Of a stretch of 60,196 nt of DNA, positions 26,027 through 36,200 are shown piece after piece; within the stretch, counting starts at the first letter, position 1; every line of letters starts with the position of its first letter. The DNA lies in contig OMVN01000013.1 of NCBI GenBank assembly GCA_900314525.1, positions 1 through 60,196 of the forward strand. The letters are read 5' to 3'. The translations under genes and the position numbers were made by a program. The notes beneath the pieces are model-generated. The model was not told where the DNA came from. It worked only from the letters and a program-made list of their open reading frames with translations, and ran no database searches. Source of the stretch: an uncultured Eubacteriales bacterium (GTDB lineage Bacteria > Bacillota > Clostridia > Lachnospirales > Lachnospiraceae).

Positions 26027-26515
26027 TCACAGTTCCTTTTTAAATACAAGGATTTCTGGATTTGTACTGCCGAAATTCTCTGACTGTATAAATTCCAACT
26101 TTCTGCATAGTCTTTGAGAGGATGTGTTATCTGCTTTAATTGTACATATCATTTCATCACTCAGGTAATAATCCCTTGCAAACTCAAGCAGTCTTTTGCA
26201 CGCCTCATATGCATATCCATTTCTTCTATATTTTCTGTCTATTATATATCCAAGTTCAATACCATAATCAGTATTATTAAATCCTGCCATTCCTATCATC
26301 TTACCGTTTTTCAGAAACAACCCGTACATTCCATATCCATAAAATTTATATACATTGTGAATGTATGCCTGAAATTTATCATTATTCATAAATATTTCTA
26401 TATCACTGGCAGAAATAAATTCAGAACTTTCCCCATCATCTAGTATTTTATAAATTATTAGAAAGTCTTTATTTCCAAGCTCTCTTATTATCAGTCTGTC
26501 TGTTACATCAACCGT
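26027..26515 (-). pseudogene. GNAT acetyltransferase domain continuing the HAD reading frame after a UGA
   Basis: 162 codons open from directly after the HAD stop. They read VDVTDRLIIRELGNKDFLII, then continue into the first in-frame ATG at 26387-26389, the acetyl-CoA site RKYRRNGYAYEACKRLL, and the ADNTSSQRLCRKLEF C-terminal motif of GNAT N-acetyltransferases. The family N-terminus (RLIIREL) lies before that ATG, so starting there would delete strand beta-1 and helix alpha-1. No in-frame ATG, GTG or TTG exists between the HAD UGA and 26389. The simplest reading is a former HAD-GNAT fusion split by a nonsense codon; read-through or an unusual start is possible. Acetylation substrate unknown. 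Confidence 0.65.
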
Positions 26516-27193
26516 TCATGGCTGATTTTTCTGATGGGAATATACCATCTCAAAAAATCCAAGATCAAGATCCTCATATCCTGTAATAACATAATCTGCG
26601 AGAGATGAATCAAGATGTGGCATTCCATTGTCATTTTCGAACATCACGCATACCATACCAGCATTTTTTGCTGCTTTGATTCCATTTAATGAATCTTCAA
26701 TTACAAGACACTCCGATGGATCTACATTTAATTTCTCTGCAGCTGCAAGAAATGTATCTGGAGCAGGCTTTGGATTTTTCACATCGATTCCGCTTACTCT
26801 TGCATCAAATTCATCAAATACTCCCATTTTCTTAAGAGTATTATCTATTCTGTCTATCCCTGAAGATGATGCAATTGCAAGTTTAATGTTATCAGTCTTG
26901 AGCCTCTTAATAAGATCTGCTGCTCCACTCATAACTGGATATCCTGCATCCCCGAGTATCTGTGCTACAAACCTGTCAGACATTTCCATAAGCTGGCTTT
27001 TGTCAAACGAGAGCTTATTATCCTCAATTACTTTGTCCCACATATGGTCAGTGGTACTTCCTATAAACTGATAGTAATAATTCTTGTCGAACTTTTTACC
27101 AAGGCTTTTAATAAGTACTTCAAATGCTTTCATATGGACAGGTTCACTGTCAACCAATACCCCGTCCATATCGAATATTATCGCTTTTAACAT
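26516..27193 (-). CDS. HAD-IA family phosphatase/phosphoglucomutase-like
   Basis: 225 residues. Motif I is FDMDGVLVDSEP (nucleophile D8 region), motif II is AIASSSG, the Lys is in NPKPAPDTF, and motif III is CLVIEDSLNGIKAA. The helical cap after motif I resembles beta-phosphoglucomutase and related sugar-phosphate phosphatases. Its ATG overlaps the stop of the cyclophilin gene by seven bases, indicating coupling. Its UGA at 26516-26518 is followed in the same frame by a GNAT domain without a usual start codon. Substrate cannot be told from sequence. Confidence 0.88.
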   Translation of the reverse strand: MLKAIIFDMDGVLVDSEPVHMKAFEVLIKSLGKKFDKNYYYQFIGSTTDHMWDKVIEDNKLSFDKSQLMEMSDRFVAQILGDAGYPVMSGAADLIKRLKTDNIKLAIASSSGIDRIDNTLKKMGVFDEFDARVSGIDVKNPKPAPDTFLAAAEKLNVDPSECLVIEDSLNGIKAAKNAGMVCVMFENDNGMPHLDSSLADYVITGYEDLDLGFFEMVYSHQKNQP

Positions 27194-27711
27194 TTCTCTG
27201 GTTCTCCATATTCAACGCCAAATGTATCGACTGTTACATTCTTCATCACAACATCCTCAAATGGTCTGTCCATATAATCAGTTGGCATATTTGCTACTTC
27301 ATCCACATTTTCAAGTCCTTCTATAACTTTTCCAAATGCAGCATATTCCCCATCTAAATGAGGTGCTTTTTCATGCATAATAAAAAACTGAGATCCAGCT
27401 GAATCAGGATGCATTGCTCTTGCCATAGATAAAACTCCCTTGTCATGAGCCAAGTCATTTTTAAATCCGTTGTGTGAAAATTCACCTGCTATCTGGTATC
27501 CCGGACCACCTGTTCCATTACCTTTTGGACATCCTCCCTGGATCATAAATCCTTTTATTACTCTGTGAAAAATAAGTCCGTTGTAGAATTCCTTATTTAC
27601 AAGACTTATAAAATTCTTTACTGTATTAGGTGCAACTTCTGGATAAAGTTCTGCCTTTATCACTTTTCCGCTTTCAAGTTCAAATGTTACTATTGGATTT
27701 TTGTTTTCCAT
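27187..27711 (-). CDS. Cyclophilin-type peptidyl-prolyl isomerase
   Basis: 174 residues. A cytosolic cyclophilin fold with active-site segments FHRVIKGFMIQGG (catalytic Arg, Phe), AGSQFFIM, and AFGKVIEGLENVDEVA. There is no signal peptide, so it acts in the cytosol on prolyl bonds. AGAGGTAAG precedes the ATG. It is the first gene of a coupled cyclophilin-HAD-GNAT run and lies 47 bases after the TPM-protein gene. Confidence 0.95.
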   Translation of the reverse strand: MENKNPIVTFELESGKVIKAELYPEVAPNTVKNFISLVNKEFYNGLIFHRVIKGFMIQGGCPKGNGTGGPGYQIAGEFSHNGFKNDLAHDKGVLSMARAMHPDSAGSQFFIMHEKAPHLDGEYAAFGKVIEGLENVDEVANMPTDYMDRPFEDVVMKNVTVDTFGVEYGEPEKC

Positions 27712-27758
27712 AATCTTACCTCTTTCTATTTTATATTCTAGATATTACCACATATGCA

Positions 27759-28637
27759 TTACATACGTCCACCTCCGCCGCCATGGCTATGTCCTCCACC
27801 GCTTGAATGAAAGGATCCTCCATGTCCTCCAGAGCTTTCTGTGTTTATTCTTCTTGTAGAGACTGTCTGCCTTACATATCTGTCATTTGATATATTCAGG
27901 CACGAATTAGCCATATCCTTATAGTTTGCTGCACCAGCCGTCATCTTCGCCTTGTTCTGGTGAACCATTATAAGCATTGCAATAGTTGTAATAACAGCAG
28001 CCCCGAATAAGTCAATTGGAATAGATTTAAATATTGTAAAAATTGTTGTTTTTAAATATTTATCATAAAACTCTTCATAAGTTCCATCAAATTTGGCCCA
28101 TTTCTTTTCTATATCACTATCCCTGTTAGATTCAACCTCGGAATATGCATCCCTAATAAAAGTAATCGCTCCTTGATAATAATCCTTTGTATAGTGTGTG
28201 TCATCATATACATCATCATACATTGTTTTGATATAATCATCATCAATGTAATAAATTCCAAGTCCTGTTGTATCAAAATAAATCATCTGGTTGTCAAAAT
28301 CAAACATAAGCATTATGCATGATTTGTCGAATCTTCCGTCATTTTCATATCCCATATGAAATTCATCCATGTAATCATCGGCATATGTTTCAGAGCCTTT
28401 TCCATTGGTGTTATTTGTCGTCATAACAACTATATCAATCTTAATTTTTTCAGAATATTTCCTGCACTCGTCAGAAATTTTCTCTTCCTGTTCATCTGTA
28501 TATGTATCCGCATCGTCATACACATATTGTTTTTCACTAGCAAATGCATTTGTCGAGCAAATGATTACCATAAATATCCCTGCAAATATTGCCCCAACCA
28601 GGATTTTTCTTATTTTCATTATATTTTCTGCCATCAT
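27759..28637 (-). CDS. TPM-domain membrane protein with Gly/His-rich tail
   Basis: 292 residues. A signal-type segment (about 12-33, ending TNAFASE) is followed by a TPM_phosphatase domain (about 36-180: VYDDADTYTDEQEEKI, DIVVMTTNNTNGKG, CIMLMFDFDNQMIYF). A transmembrane helix lies near 205-228, and the tail ends SSGGGHSHGGGGGRM. The TPM family (YgcG/Psb32-like) has been linked to photosystem repair in plants and to membrane roles in bacteria; its activity here is unknown. The start overlaps the previous gene's stop (ATGA), showing coupling with the zinc-ribbon membrane protein. Confidence 0.85.
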   Translation of the reverse strand: MMAENIMKIRKILVGAIFAGIFMVIICSTNAFASEKQYVYDDADTYTDEQEEKISDECRKYSEKIKIDIVVMTTNNTNGKGSETYADDYMDEFHMGYENDGRFDKSCIMLMFDFDNQMIYFDTTGLGIYYIDDDYIKTMYDDVYDDTHYTKDYYQGAITFIRDAYSEVESNRDSDIEKKWAKFDGTYEEFYDKYLKTTIFTIFKSIPIDLFGAAVITTIAMLIMVHQNKAKMTAGAANYKDMANSCLNISNDRYVRQTVSTRRINTESSGGHGGSFHSSGGGHSHGGGGGRM

Positions 28638-29728
28638 CCAAACAATCCCCCCAATATCATAAATAGAATAAATGCTGCAATATACGTAATTACTCCAATT
28701 ACAATAGCTCTGGTCTTAGAAACTGGCCTATCAGCAACAATTTTACCGGTCTGTCCATTCATCAGAAAAGAATACTGTTTTCCATTATATGTATAGTAAA
28801 GTTCCCATACTGGAAGCAGGGCGTAATCTGCTCTTAGTCTTTTTAATCTAATATTTTTGCTGACAATTGATACTGAAGAATATCCATGTATTGTATTTCT
28901 GGTCTCGTTCAGCGCATAATCTGCAATTCTCTTCTCTATCCTGTTTTTCATATCATCACTGGTATAGTCATATTTTTCAGAATAAAATCCAGATAGATAT
29001 GGCATCTCAAAATCAGTAAGATTACTGTAATCAAACGGCTCCAGTTTATCCATTTTATCGTCATCCATCTTAATCGACGCATCTGCTGGAACCCTTTCAA
29101 ACTGGTTCTTCATCTGTCTTGTTACGTCATAATATTTTGTAGTTGTTGTCTCTGTATTTCCAGATACTCGTCTTGTTACTGTTGTACATCTAGCTGTGAG
29201 ATCGGTAATCGAATCATAATCATATAACCAGAACGGTACATATATTCCTGTGATTTTTTCAATTGTAGAACTGCTGTAAAGCATTCTCGGTGTCAATATA
29301 CCTTTCTTGGCCCATTTAGTATATATTTCTCTTGCAGAATGTTTATCATGTTTGAAGGGAATTACATATTTAGGCATAATTACACCTGTAAGCCTGTCTT
29401 CTATCAGTGTTGGATTTCCACAATAACTGCAGAATGTAGCAGTTGTATTGTCATCAGTTAGCAATTCCGCTCCACATCCCTTACACCTGTAAACCTTGAA
29501 TTCCCCAGTTTTTTCCCCTGTTTCAAACTCTCCTTCTACAGTGTGTTCTGAGTTTAATTCTAAATCATCAACATCATTGCTATATTCACTGTTTAAATTA
29601 TTATTTATTCTATTCAGTTCATCAACTGACATCTGTGTATCGCAATACGGACATTTCATCTCTCCGCTAATTGCATCAAATTCCATTATTCCGCCACACT
29701 GCGGACATGAATACGATTTTGCTTCCAC
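28634..29728 (-). CDS. Zinc-ribbon membrane protein (TFIIB-type zinc ribbon)
   Basis: 364 residues starting at GTG 29728. Two zinc ribbons lie at the N-terminus: CPQCGG/CPYCDT (9-33) and CKGCGAE/CSYCGNP (about 80-110). They are followed by a beta-rich region (KYVIPFKHDKHSAREIYTKW, GIYVPFWLYDYDS) and one C-terminal membrane helix (about 340-362). Such proteins are commonly found beside TPM-domain or SPFH/virion-core-like genes in Firmicutes; the function is unknown. The coupled stop-start with the TPM gene strongly suggests a shared complex at the membrane. Confidence 0.82.
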   Translation of the reverse strand: MEAKSYSCPQCGGIMEFDAISGEMKCPYCDTQMSVDELNRINNNLNSEYSNDVDDLELNSEHTVEGEFETGEKTGEFKVYRCKGCGAELLTDDNTTATFCSYCGNPTLIEDRLTGVIMPKYVIPFKHDKHSAREIYTKWAKKGILTPRMLYSSSTIEKITGIYVPFWLYDYDSITDLTARCTTVTRRVSGNTETTTTKYYDVTRQMKNQFERVPADASIKMDDDKMDKLEPFDYSNLTDFEMPYLSGFYSEKYDYTSDDMKNRIEKRIADYALNETRNTIHGYSSVSIVSKNIRLKRLRADYALLPVWELYYTYNGKQYSFLMNGQTGKIVADRPVSKTRAIVIGVITYIAAFILFMILGGLFG

Positions 29729-29764
29729 AACCCTGCCCCTTTCTTTAATGTTTTTCTAATTCGA

Positions 29765-29793
29765 ATTATATCAAATTATTATTATGTGGTCAA
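29765..29793 (-). promoter_or_regulatory. Promoter of the zinc-ribbon/TPM operon
   Basis: On the minus strand, TTGACC (29788-29793), a 17-base spacer and a perfect TATAAT (29765-29770), about 40 bases before the GTG start. Confidence 0.75.
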
Positions 29794-30222
29794 AATAATG
29801 TTGCTGTTTACATTTTATTCACAAAATATTTCTATATGTTTCATACAATCCACATTTTTTATTAATTATTCTACTGTAACATATAGGGCATAAAGTATTT
29901 TTCTTTTTTTAAAAACATTTTTTTCATATTGCTCCCCTTTTGTTTATATAAGAAGACGATGTGCGACGGCACATCGTTTTTTTCGTTTAGAAGCAGTCTC
30001 TGATTAGTCAATATTGTCATAATTCAATGTTTACCTTCCTTCAAATTGCAAAATCTGCTCTTTTGGAGGTAGTATTTTTTTGTAATGGCCACAAAAAATG
30101 CTTCAAACAGCAAACTAGCTTATTTGAAGGCAAATTATGTTTCAACAAGTTGACATGTATCATAAATGTGATATATGCCTGATATTTAGAGACTTTTTCT
30201 AGACTCTTTTTCTCTTTCTGAA
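29794..30222. other. Intergenic stretch with an orphan terminator and a structured element
   Basis: No gene is supported. It contains a plus-strand terminator with no obvious gene before it (29956-29983) and, near the glnA end, a pair of distant complementary arms (30038-30046 and 30122-30130) enclosing a smaller stem. A near-direct repeat agactttttct/agactctttttct sits at about 30191-30214. One open frame crosses 30041-30265 on the minus strand but has no domain and overlaps the end of glnA. Confidence 0.4.
29956..29983 (+). terminator. Orphan rho-independent terminator
   Basis: A 9-bp perfect stem (acgatgtgc/gcacatcgt) with loop gacg, followed by seven Ts on the plus strand. The only genes on either side are on the minus strand, so it must end an unannotated plus-strand transcript or act against antisense transcription. 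Confidence 0.7.
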
Positions 30223-32340
30223 TTAAACTTCGAAAATCAAATCTCCATATGATGGCATTGGCCATAAATCTTTATCAACAATCATTTCAAGTTTATCAAC
30301 AGGTGTTCTTAAGTCTGTCATAGCAACTGTAACTACATCCTTGAAATATGTTGCTCTTTCAACTCCTACATTCTTATTAGAAGCCTCTTCTGTAACTACT
30401 CTTAAATGTTCTAGTGCTTTTCTTGTATCTGCAAGAAGACCTGATATTTCTAATAATAAGTCACTCTGTGTAGAAACATCTGCATCAGCACATGCTGACT
30501 TAACTGTATTTACTGAATTTGCAAGTTGTGTTGTAGCTTTTATTGCTGCAGGAATTATCTGTTTTCCAGCAATATCTATCATAGCTCTTGCTTCAATATT
30601 GATTGCTTTTGAATAAGCCTCATACTGAACCTCTGCTCTTGATTCTAACTCTGCTCTTGTAAATACATGGAATTTTTCAAATAATGCTATTGATTTATCT
30701 GTAGTAAGAGCTGGAATAGCATCTACCATAGTCTTAATATTTGGAAGGCCTCTTCTCTTAGCTTCTTCTACCCATTCATCTGAGTATCCGTCACCATTGA
30801 AAATAATTCTGCTATGTTTTGTGGCTAATTTCTTAATAAGATCATGTACTGCGAGTTCAAAATCATCTGCTTTTTCAAGCTCATCTGCTATATATGAGAA
30901 GCTCTCTGCCACTATTGTGTTGAGAACAACATTTGGACTTGCTACTGAAGCAGAAGAGCCAAGACTTCTGAACTCAAATTTATTTCCTGTAAATGCAAAT
31001 GGCGATGTTCTATTTCTGTCTGTTGCATCCTTCTTAAAGTTAGGAATTGTGCTTACACCCATATGCATCTTCTCTGCTTTTTTACTGCTTGTTGCATCGC
31101 CAGATACTACAAGCTGCTCTACAACGTCTTCTAACTGGTCGCCAAGAAACATTGAAATAATTGCTGGAGGAGCCTCATTCGCTCCTAATCTGTGGTCATT
31201 ACCCACACTTGCAGCTGATTCTCTGAGCAAATCTGCATGATCATCTACTGCTGCCATAATCGCTGTGAGCACAAGAAGGAACTGTTTATTTTCATGAGGT
31301 GTTTTTCCTGGGTCGAGCATATTTATTCCATCATCAGTTGTAAGTGACCAGTTATTATGTTTTCCTGATCCATTTACGCCCTCGAATGGCTTTTCATGTA
31401 AAAGACATACCATTCCGTGGTTATTTGCAATTCTCTTCATTGCCTCCATAGTAATCTGGTTCTGGTCAACTGCCAAATTAGCCTCTGCATATATTGGTGC
31501 AAGTTCATGCTGTGCAGGTGCAACTTCGTTATGCTGAGTCTTTGCTGTAACTCCAAGTTTCCACAGTTCTACATTCAGATCTTTCATGAAAGCTCCGATT
31601 CTCTCTCTGATAATTCCAAAATAATGATCATCAAGTTCCTGTCCCTTTGGAGGCATTGCTCCAAAAAGTGTACGGCCTGTGAAGATGAGATCTTTTCTCT
31701 TTAAATACTTATCTCTGTCAACGAGGAAGTATTCCTGTTCAGAACCTACTGAAGGTGTAACTTTCTTAGATGTTGTATTTCCAAATAATCTGAGAATTCT
31801 AAGTGCCTGAGTGTTAATTGCCTGCATAGATCTTAGTAACGGTGTCTTTTTATCAAGCGCCTCTCCTGTATATGAACAGAATGCTGTAGGTATACAAAGT
31901 GTTGCGCCTGTGGAACTTCTCTTAATAAATGCTGGTGAGGTACAATCCCATGCTGTATATCCTCTTGCCTCAAATGTTGCTCTGAGTCCACCTGATGGGA
32001 ATGATGACGCATCTGGCTCACCTTTAATTAATTCTTTTCCTGAAAACTCCATTAACACTTTTCCGTTAGCATCAGGTGCAGAAATAAATGAATCATGTTT
32101 CTCTGCAGTAACTCCAGTTAAAGGCTGAAACCAATGAGTATAGTGAGTTGCTCCTTTTTCCAAAGCCCAGTTTTTCATTGCATTTGCCACAACATCTGCA
32201 ACAACAAGGCTAAGTTCTGCTCCCTCATCGATTACTTTTCTAAGTTCTTTATAGACATTTTTAGGAAGACGTTCTTTCATTGCGCTGTCGCCAAATACAT
32301 CCTCGCCAAAAATCTTCTCTACGTTAATAGCATCACTCAT
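30223..32340 (-). CDS. Type III glutamine synthetase (GlnN family)
   Basis: 705 residues from ATG 32340 ([18 protein letters not shown]), with GAAAGGAC eight bases upstream. The length and the [56 protein letters not shown] and [16 protein letters not shown] segments identify GSIII. This dodecameric cytosolic enzyme assimilates ammonia onto glutamate with ATP. GSIII is common in Bacteroides, cyanobacteria and gut Clostridia and is usually regulated by nitrogen. An inverted repeat lies in the 37-base gap before it. Confidence 0.95.
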   Translation of the reverse strand: MSDAINVEKIFGEDVFGDSAMKERLPKNVYKELRKVIDEGAELSLVVADVVANAMKNWALEKGATHYTHWFQPLTGVTAEKHDSFISAPDANGKVLMEFSGKELIKGEPDASSFPSGGLRATFEARGYTAWDCTSPAFIKRSSTGATLCIPTAFCSYTGEALDKKTPLLRSMQAINTQALRILRLFGNTTSKKVTPSVGSEQEYFLVDRDKYLKRKDLIFTGRTLFGAMPPKGQELDDHYFGIIRERIGAFMKDLNVELWKLGVTAKTQHNEVAPAQHELAPIYAEANLAVDQNQITMEAMKRIANNHGMVCLLHEKPFEGVNGSGKHNNWSLTTDDGINMLDPGKTPHENKQFLLVLTAIMAAVDDHADLLRESAASVGNDHRLGANEAPPAIISMFLGDQLEDVVEQLVVSGDATSSKKAEKMHMGVSTIPNFKKDATDRNRTSPFAFTGNKFEFRSLGSSASVASPNVVLNTIVAESFSYIADELEKADDFELAVHDLIKKLATKHSRIIFNGDGYSDEWVEEAKRRGLPNIKTMVDAIPALTTDKSIALFEKFHVFTRAELESRAEVQYEAYSKAINIEARAMIDIAGKQIIPAAIKATTQLANSVNTVKSACADADVSTQSDLLLEISGLLADTRKALEHLRVVTEEASNKNVGVERATYFKDVVTVAMTDLRTPVDKLEMIVDKDLWPMPSYGDLIFEV

Positions 32341-32362
32341 AATTTTATGTCCTTTCATTTTT

Positions 32363-32382
32363 ATTAATGATTATTCATTAAT
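32363..32382. promoter_or_regulatory. Perfect inverted repeat between srtB and the glutamine synthetase gene
   Basis: attaatga and tcattaat around a ttat loop, overlapping the last bases of the sortase gene. It is too AT-rich for a terminator. It could be an operator for nitrogen control, but it does not match the GlnR consensus TGT-N11-ACA. Confidence 0.3.
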
Positions 32383-33259
32383 TTAACGGTTCACCTTTCA
32401 CAAGCTGAACTATCATTCTCTTCTTCTGATTATGTCTTGTACATGTAGACAATGTCACTATCTGGTTTGCTGAAGTAATGTTTGTATAGCTTGTCTGATA
32501 TAATTTTCTCGACTGACACAGGTTTATATAATTCTGAAACTCTTCGTCATTTGGAAAATTATATGAGTAGGTATCACCTATTTCATCAGTTTCATATGCT
32601 GCAAATACATAATATCTGAATCCTTTATCTCCATTGTAAATGTCAAAATAAGGATGATCATTGCAATATGATTTTGAACTGTATTTAATCAGTGTACCAA
32701 ACATGGAATTATTTAACATATCATGGCCATAAATAATACAATTCTTTGCATCTAATCCGCCGTCTACTCTGTAATCCAAAAATATTGCGCCGGAATTGTT
32801 TTCTCCATGAGCTGCATTATGTGTAAGATAGTATGTATTGTCTGTTCCAACAACTATTGGATAACTGATGATGTTATCCTGTTTTATCCATCCCACAGCA
32901 TCCTCATTCATTGCCTTCAATTTGGAAAAATCATATGCCCAGGCTGCGGCATCTTTTGAATTAACTATTGTATTACCAAATGAATCTGTCTGAGTCTCTG
33001 ATGAACCAACATTTGGTATTTCAAACATCTTCTCCATGTTTTTATAAGCATTAGTTCCCTCTCGGTAATCTAAAAACTTATTAGAAAGCTGATAGGAGGC
33101 ATATGTGAAGACACATAATGCCGCCAGCATAATAAGCTTTCTAGTTCCCTCAATCACATAATATTTTTTTGAATGCTCTTCTAATTTATCTGATATATAT
33201 TGTTTTAAAGTTCTTCTGTTTTTAATTCTTTCTGAAATCTCACTGAACTTTATGGACAT
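32378..33259 (-). CDS. srtB: Class B sortase
   Basis: 293 residues. A basic N-terminus and a membrane helix (about 38-58) precede the sortase beta-barrel with CIIYGHDM (catalytic His), TLSTCTR (catalytic Cys) and KKRMIVQL (catalytic Arg), the class B order. It links cell-wall proteins bearing a sorting signal to peptidoglycan or pili. No sortase substrate with an LPxTG- or NPxTN-like tail is encoded nearby. It sits between purL and the glutamine synthetase gene with gaps of 23 and 37 bases, an odd housekeeping setting. Confidence 0.92.
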   Translation of the reverse strand: MSIKFSEISERIKNRRTLKQYISDKLEEHSKKYYVIEGTRKLIMLAALCVFTYASYQLSNKFLDYREGTNAYKNMEKMFEIPNVGSSETQTDSFGNTIVNSKDAAAWAYDFSKLKAMNEDAVGWIKQDNIISYPIVVGTDNTYYLTHNAAHGENNSGAIFLDYRVDGGLDAKNCIIYGHDMLNNSMFGTLIKYSSKSYCNDHPYFDIYNGDKGFRYYVFAAYETDEIGDTYSYNFPNDEEFQNYINLCQSRKLYQTSYTNITSANQIVTLSTCTRHNQKKRMIVQLVKGEPLN

Positions 33260-33282
33260 TTTAACCCCGCCCTTTCAAATTA

Positions 33283-36200
33283 TTACTTAAAGTAATTTAC
33301 TCCTGACTCGAATATTCTCATATCCTGTTCTCCTGTGATATTTATGGCAACACTGTTACCTTTTCTTTCAGGATGAGCCATTCTTCCTAAACATCTTCCG
33401 TCAGGGCTTGTAATTCCTTCGATTGCTGCATATGAACCGTTTACATTCCATTCTTCATCCATAGTAGGAACTCCGTGCTCATCTACATACTGAGTTGCAA
33501 CCTGTCCATTTTCAAATAACTTCTTAATCCACTCTGCATTAGCAACAAAACGTCCTTCGCCGTGTGATGCAGGATTTACATATGTCTTTCCAAGGTCTGC
33601 TAACTGTAACCATGGTGATTTGTTAGAAACAACCTTTGTGTAAACCATTTTTGAAATATGACGGTTTATTACATTATATGTTAGAGTTGGTGAATTATTA
33701 TCCTGTCCTGTAATTGCTCCATTTGGAACAAGACCAAGTTTAATTACTGCCTGGAATCCGTTACAGATACCAAGTGCAAGACCATCTCTCTCATTTAAAA
33801 GTTTTGTAACTGCTTCTTTAATCTTAGCATTTCTAAATGCTGTAGCGAAGAATTTAGCAGATCCATCAGGTTCATCACCAGCACTGAATCCACCTGGGAA
33901 CATAATAATCTGTGCCTGTGAAATTGATTTCTCAAATTCATCAACTGACTCTCTGATATCATCAGCAGTTAAGTTTCTGAATACTTTAGTTATAACATCT
34001 GCTCCAGCTTCTCTAAATGCCTTTGCACTGTCATATTCGCAGTTTGTACCTGGAAATACAGGTATGAAAACTGTAGGTTTTGCAATCTTATTCTTGCAGA
34101 CATAAACCGAACCTGCTCTGTATATTCCACTATCAATTTCTGTCTTGTCATCAGTTTTTCTTGTTGGGAATACTTTTTCAAGTGTGTTTGTCCAAGACTC
34201 AAGTGCCTCGTCCATCTTGATTAATACATCTTTATATGTAAATGTATTATTTGATGTAACAGAACCAATAACTCTGCCAGCACCTTCAACTTCTGATACT
34301 TTGTCAGAATCAATTTCTGCAACTATATTACCAATTGCTTTGCTGAATAATTCTTTTTCATCAACATCGCCGTTAATTGTAAATCCAAGTTTATTACCAA
34401 ATGCCATCTTGCTGAGTGCTGCTACCATTCCGCTTCCTGTTACAACATATGCTGATTTGATAACACCCTTCTTAATCAGGCTGTGAATCTTGTCATAAAG
34501 TTTCATTACCTGTTCGTAAACTGGAAGGTCATATTCGTCTCTCTCTATTTCAAATAATGCAATCTTATTTCCTGCTTCTTTGAATTCTGGCGAGATTATA
34601 TCTGCTTCTTTAGCTACATCTACAGCAAACGATACAAGTGTTGGAGGGACATCAATATCATTGAATGTACCTGACATACTGTCCTTACCACCGATTGATG
34701 GAAGTCCAAATCCAAGCTGTGCATCATATGCTCCAAGTAATGAAGCAAATGGCTGGCTCCATCTCTTTGGATCAAGGCTCATTCTTCTGAAATATTCCTG
34801 GAATGTAAATCTTATTTTCTTGAAATCTCCACCGTTAGCTACAATCTTTGCAACTGACTCTAAAACTGCATAAACTGAACCATGGTATGGACTCCATGAA
34901 GATAAGTATGGATCAAATCCATAACTCATCATAGTAACTGTATCTGTCTTACCTTTAAGCACTGGTAATTTTCCTACCATTGCCTGTGTCTCTGTGAGCT
35001 GGTATCTACCACCATATGGCATAAATACTGATCCTGCACCGATTGATGCATCAAATCTCTCTACAAGACCTTTCTGTGAACATACATTTAAACTTGCTAG
35101 TGTTTCAAGCCATTTCTCTTTAACATCAGTAACTTCTTCCTGAGCAAAGAACTTGTTGTTCTCATCTGGCATTTCCACATCAACTGCGCATTCCTGATGA
35201 GCTCCATTTGTGTCAAGGAATGATCTCTTTAAGTCTACAATCTTATTTCCTCTCCATTTGAGCACAAGTCTCTTTTCCTCTGTTACTACTGCAACTTTGA
35301 TTGCCTCAAGATTTTCCTCTGATGCATACTTTAAGAATTCATCAACATCTTTAGGATCAACCACAACAGCCATACGTTCCTGTGACTCTGAAATAGCTAT
35401 TTCTGTTCCGTCAAGACCTGCATATTTCTTTGGTACTAAATCAAGGTTAATATCAAGACCATCTGCAAGTTCTCCGATTGCAACTGAAACTCCACCAGCA
35501 CCGAAGTCGTTACACTTCTTTATTAACTTGCTGACTTCTTCTCTTCTGAATAATCTCTGTAATTTTCTCTCTGTTGGAGCATTACCTTTCTGGACCTCAG
35601 CTCCACATGACTCTAATGAAGTATCTGTATGAACTTTTGAAGAACCTGTTGCTCCACCACAACCATCACGTCCTGTACGTCCTCCAAGAAGAATGATTAT
35701 ATCTCCTGGATCAGAATTTTCTCTCTTAACAGCATATCTAGGAGCAGCTGCAATAACTGCACCAATTTCCATTCTCTTTGCTACATAATCAGGATGGTAA
35801 ACTTCTTTTACTAATCCTGTGGCAAGTCCAATCTGGTTACCATATGAACTATATCCCTGTGCAGCCTCTCTTACTATCTTCTTCTGTGGAAGTTTTCCAT
35901 GAAGAGTTTCATTCATTGATTTTGTTGGGTCTGCAGCACCAGTTACACGCATAGCCTGGTATACATAAGTACGTCCTGAAAGAGGATCTCTGATTGCTCC
36001 TCCGAGACATGTTGCAGCACCACCAAATGGCTCTATTTCTGTAGGATGGTTATGTGTTTCATTCTTGAAGTTAACAAGCCATTCCTCTGTAATAACACCT
36101 TTTCCATCTTCTTTATCGATTTCTACAGGTACAACGATTGAGCATGCATTAATCTCATCTGATTTCTCCTGATCTTCTAACTTGCCCTCTTTCTTTAATT

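Noticed and set aside
30041-30265. A 74-codon frame overlapping the end of the glutamine synthetase gene
   Set aside because: No ribosome-binding site or motif, and it overlaps the real C-terminus out of frame.
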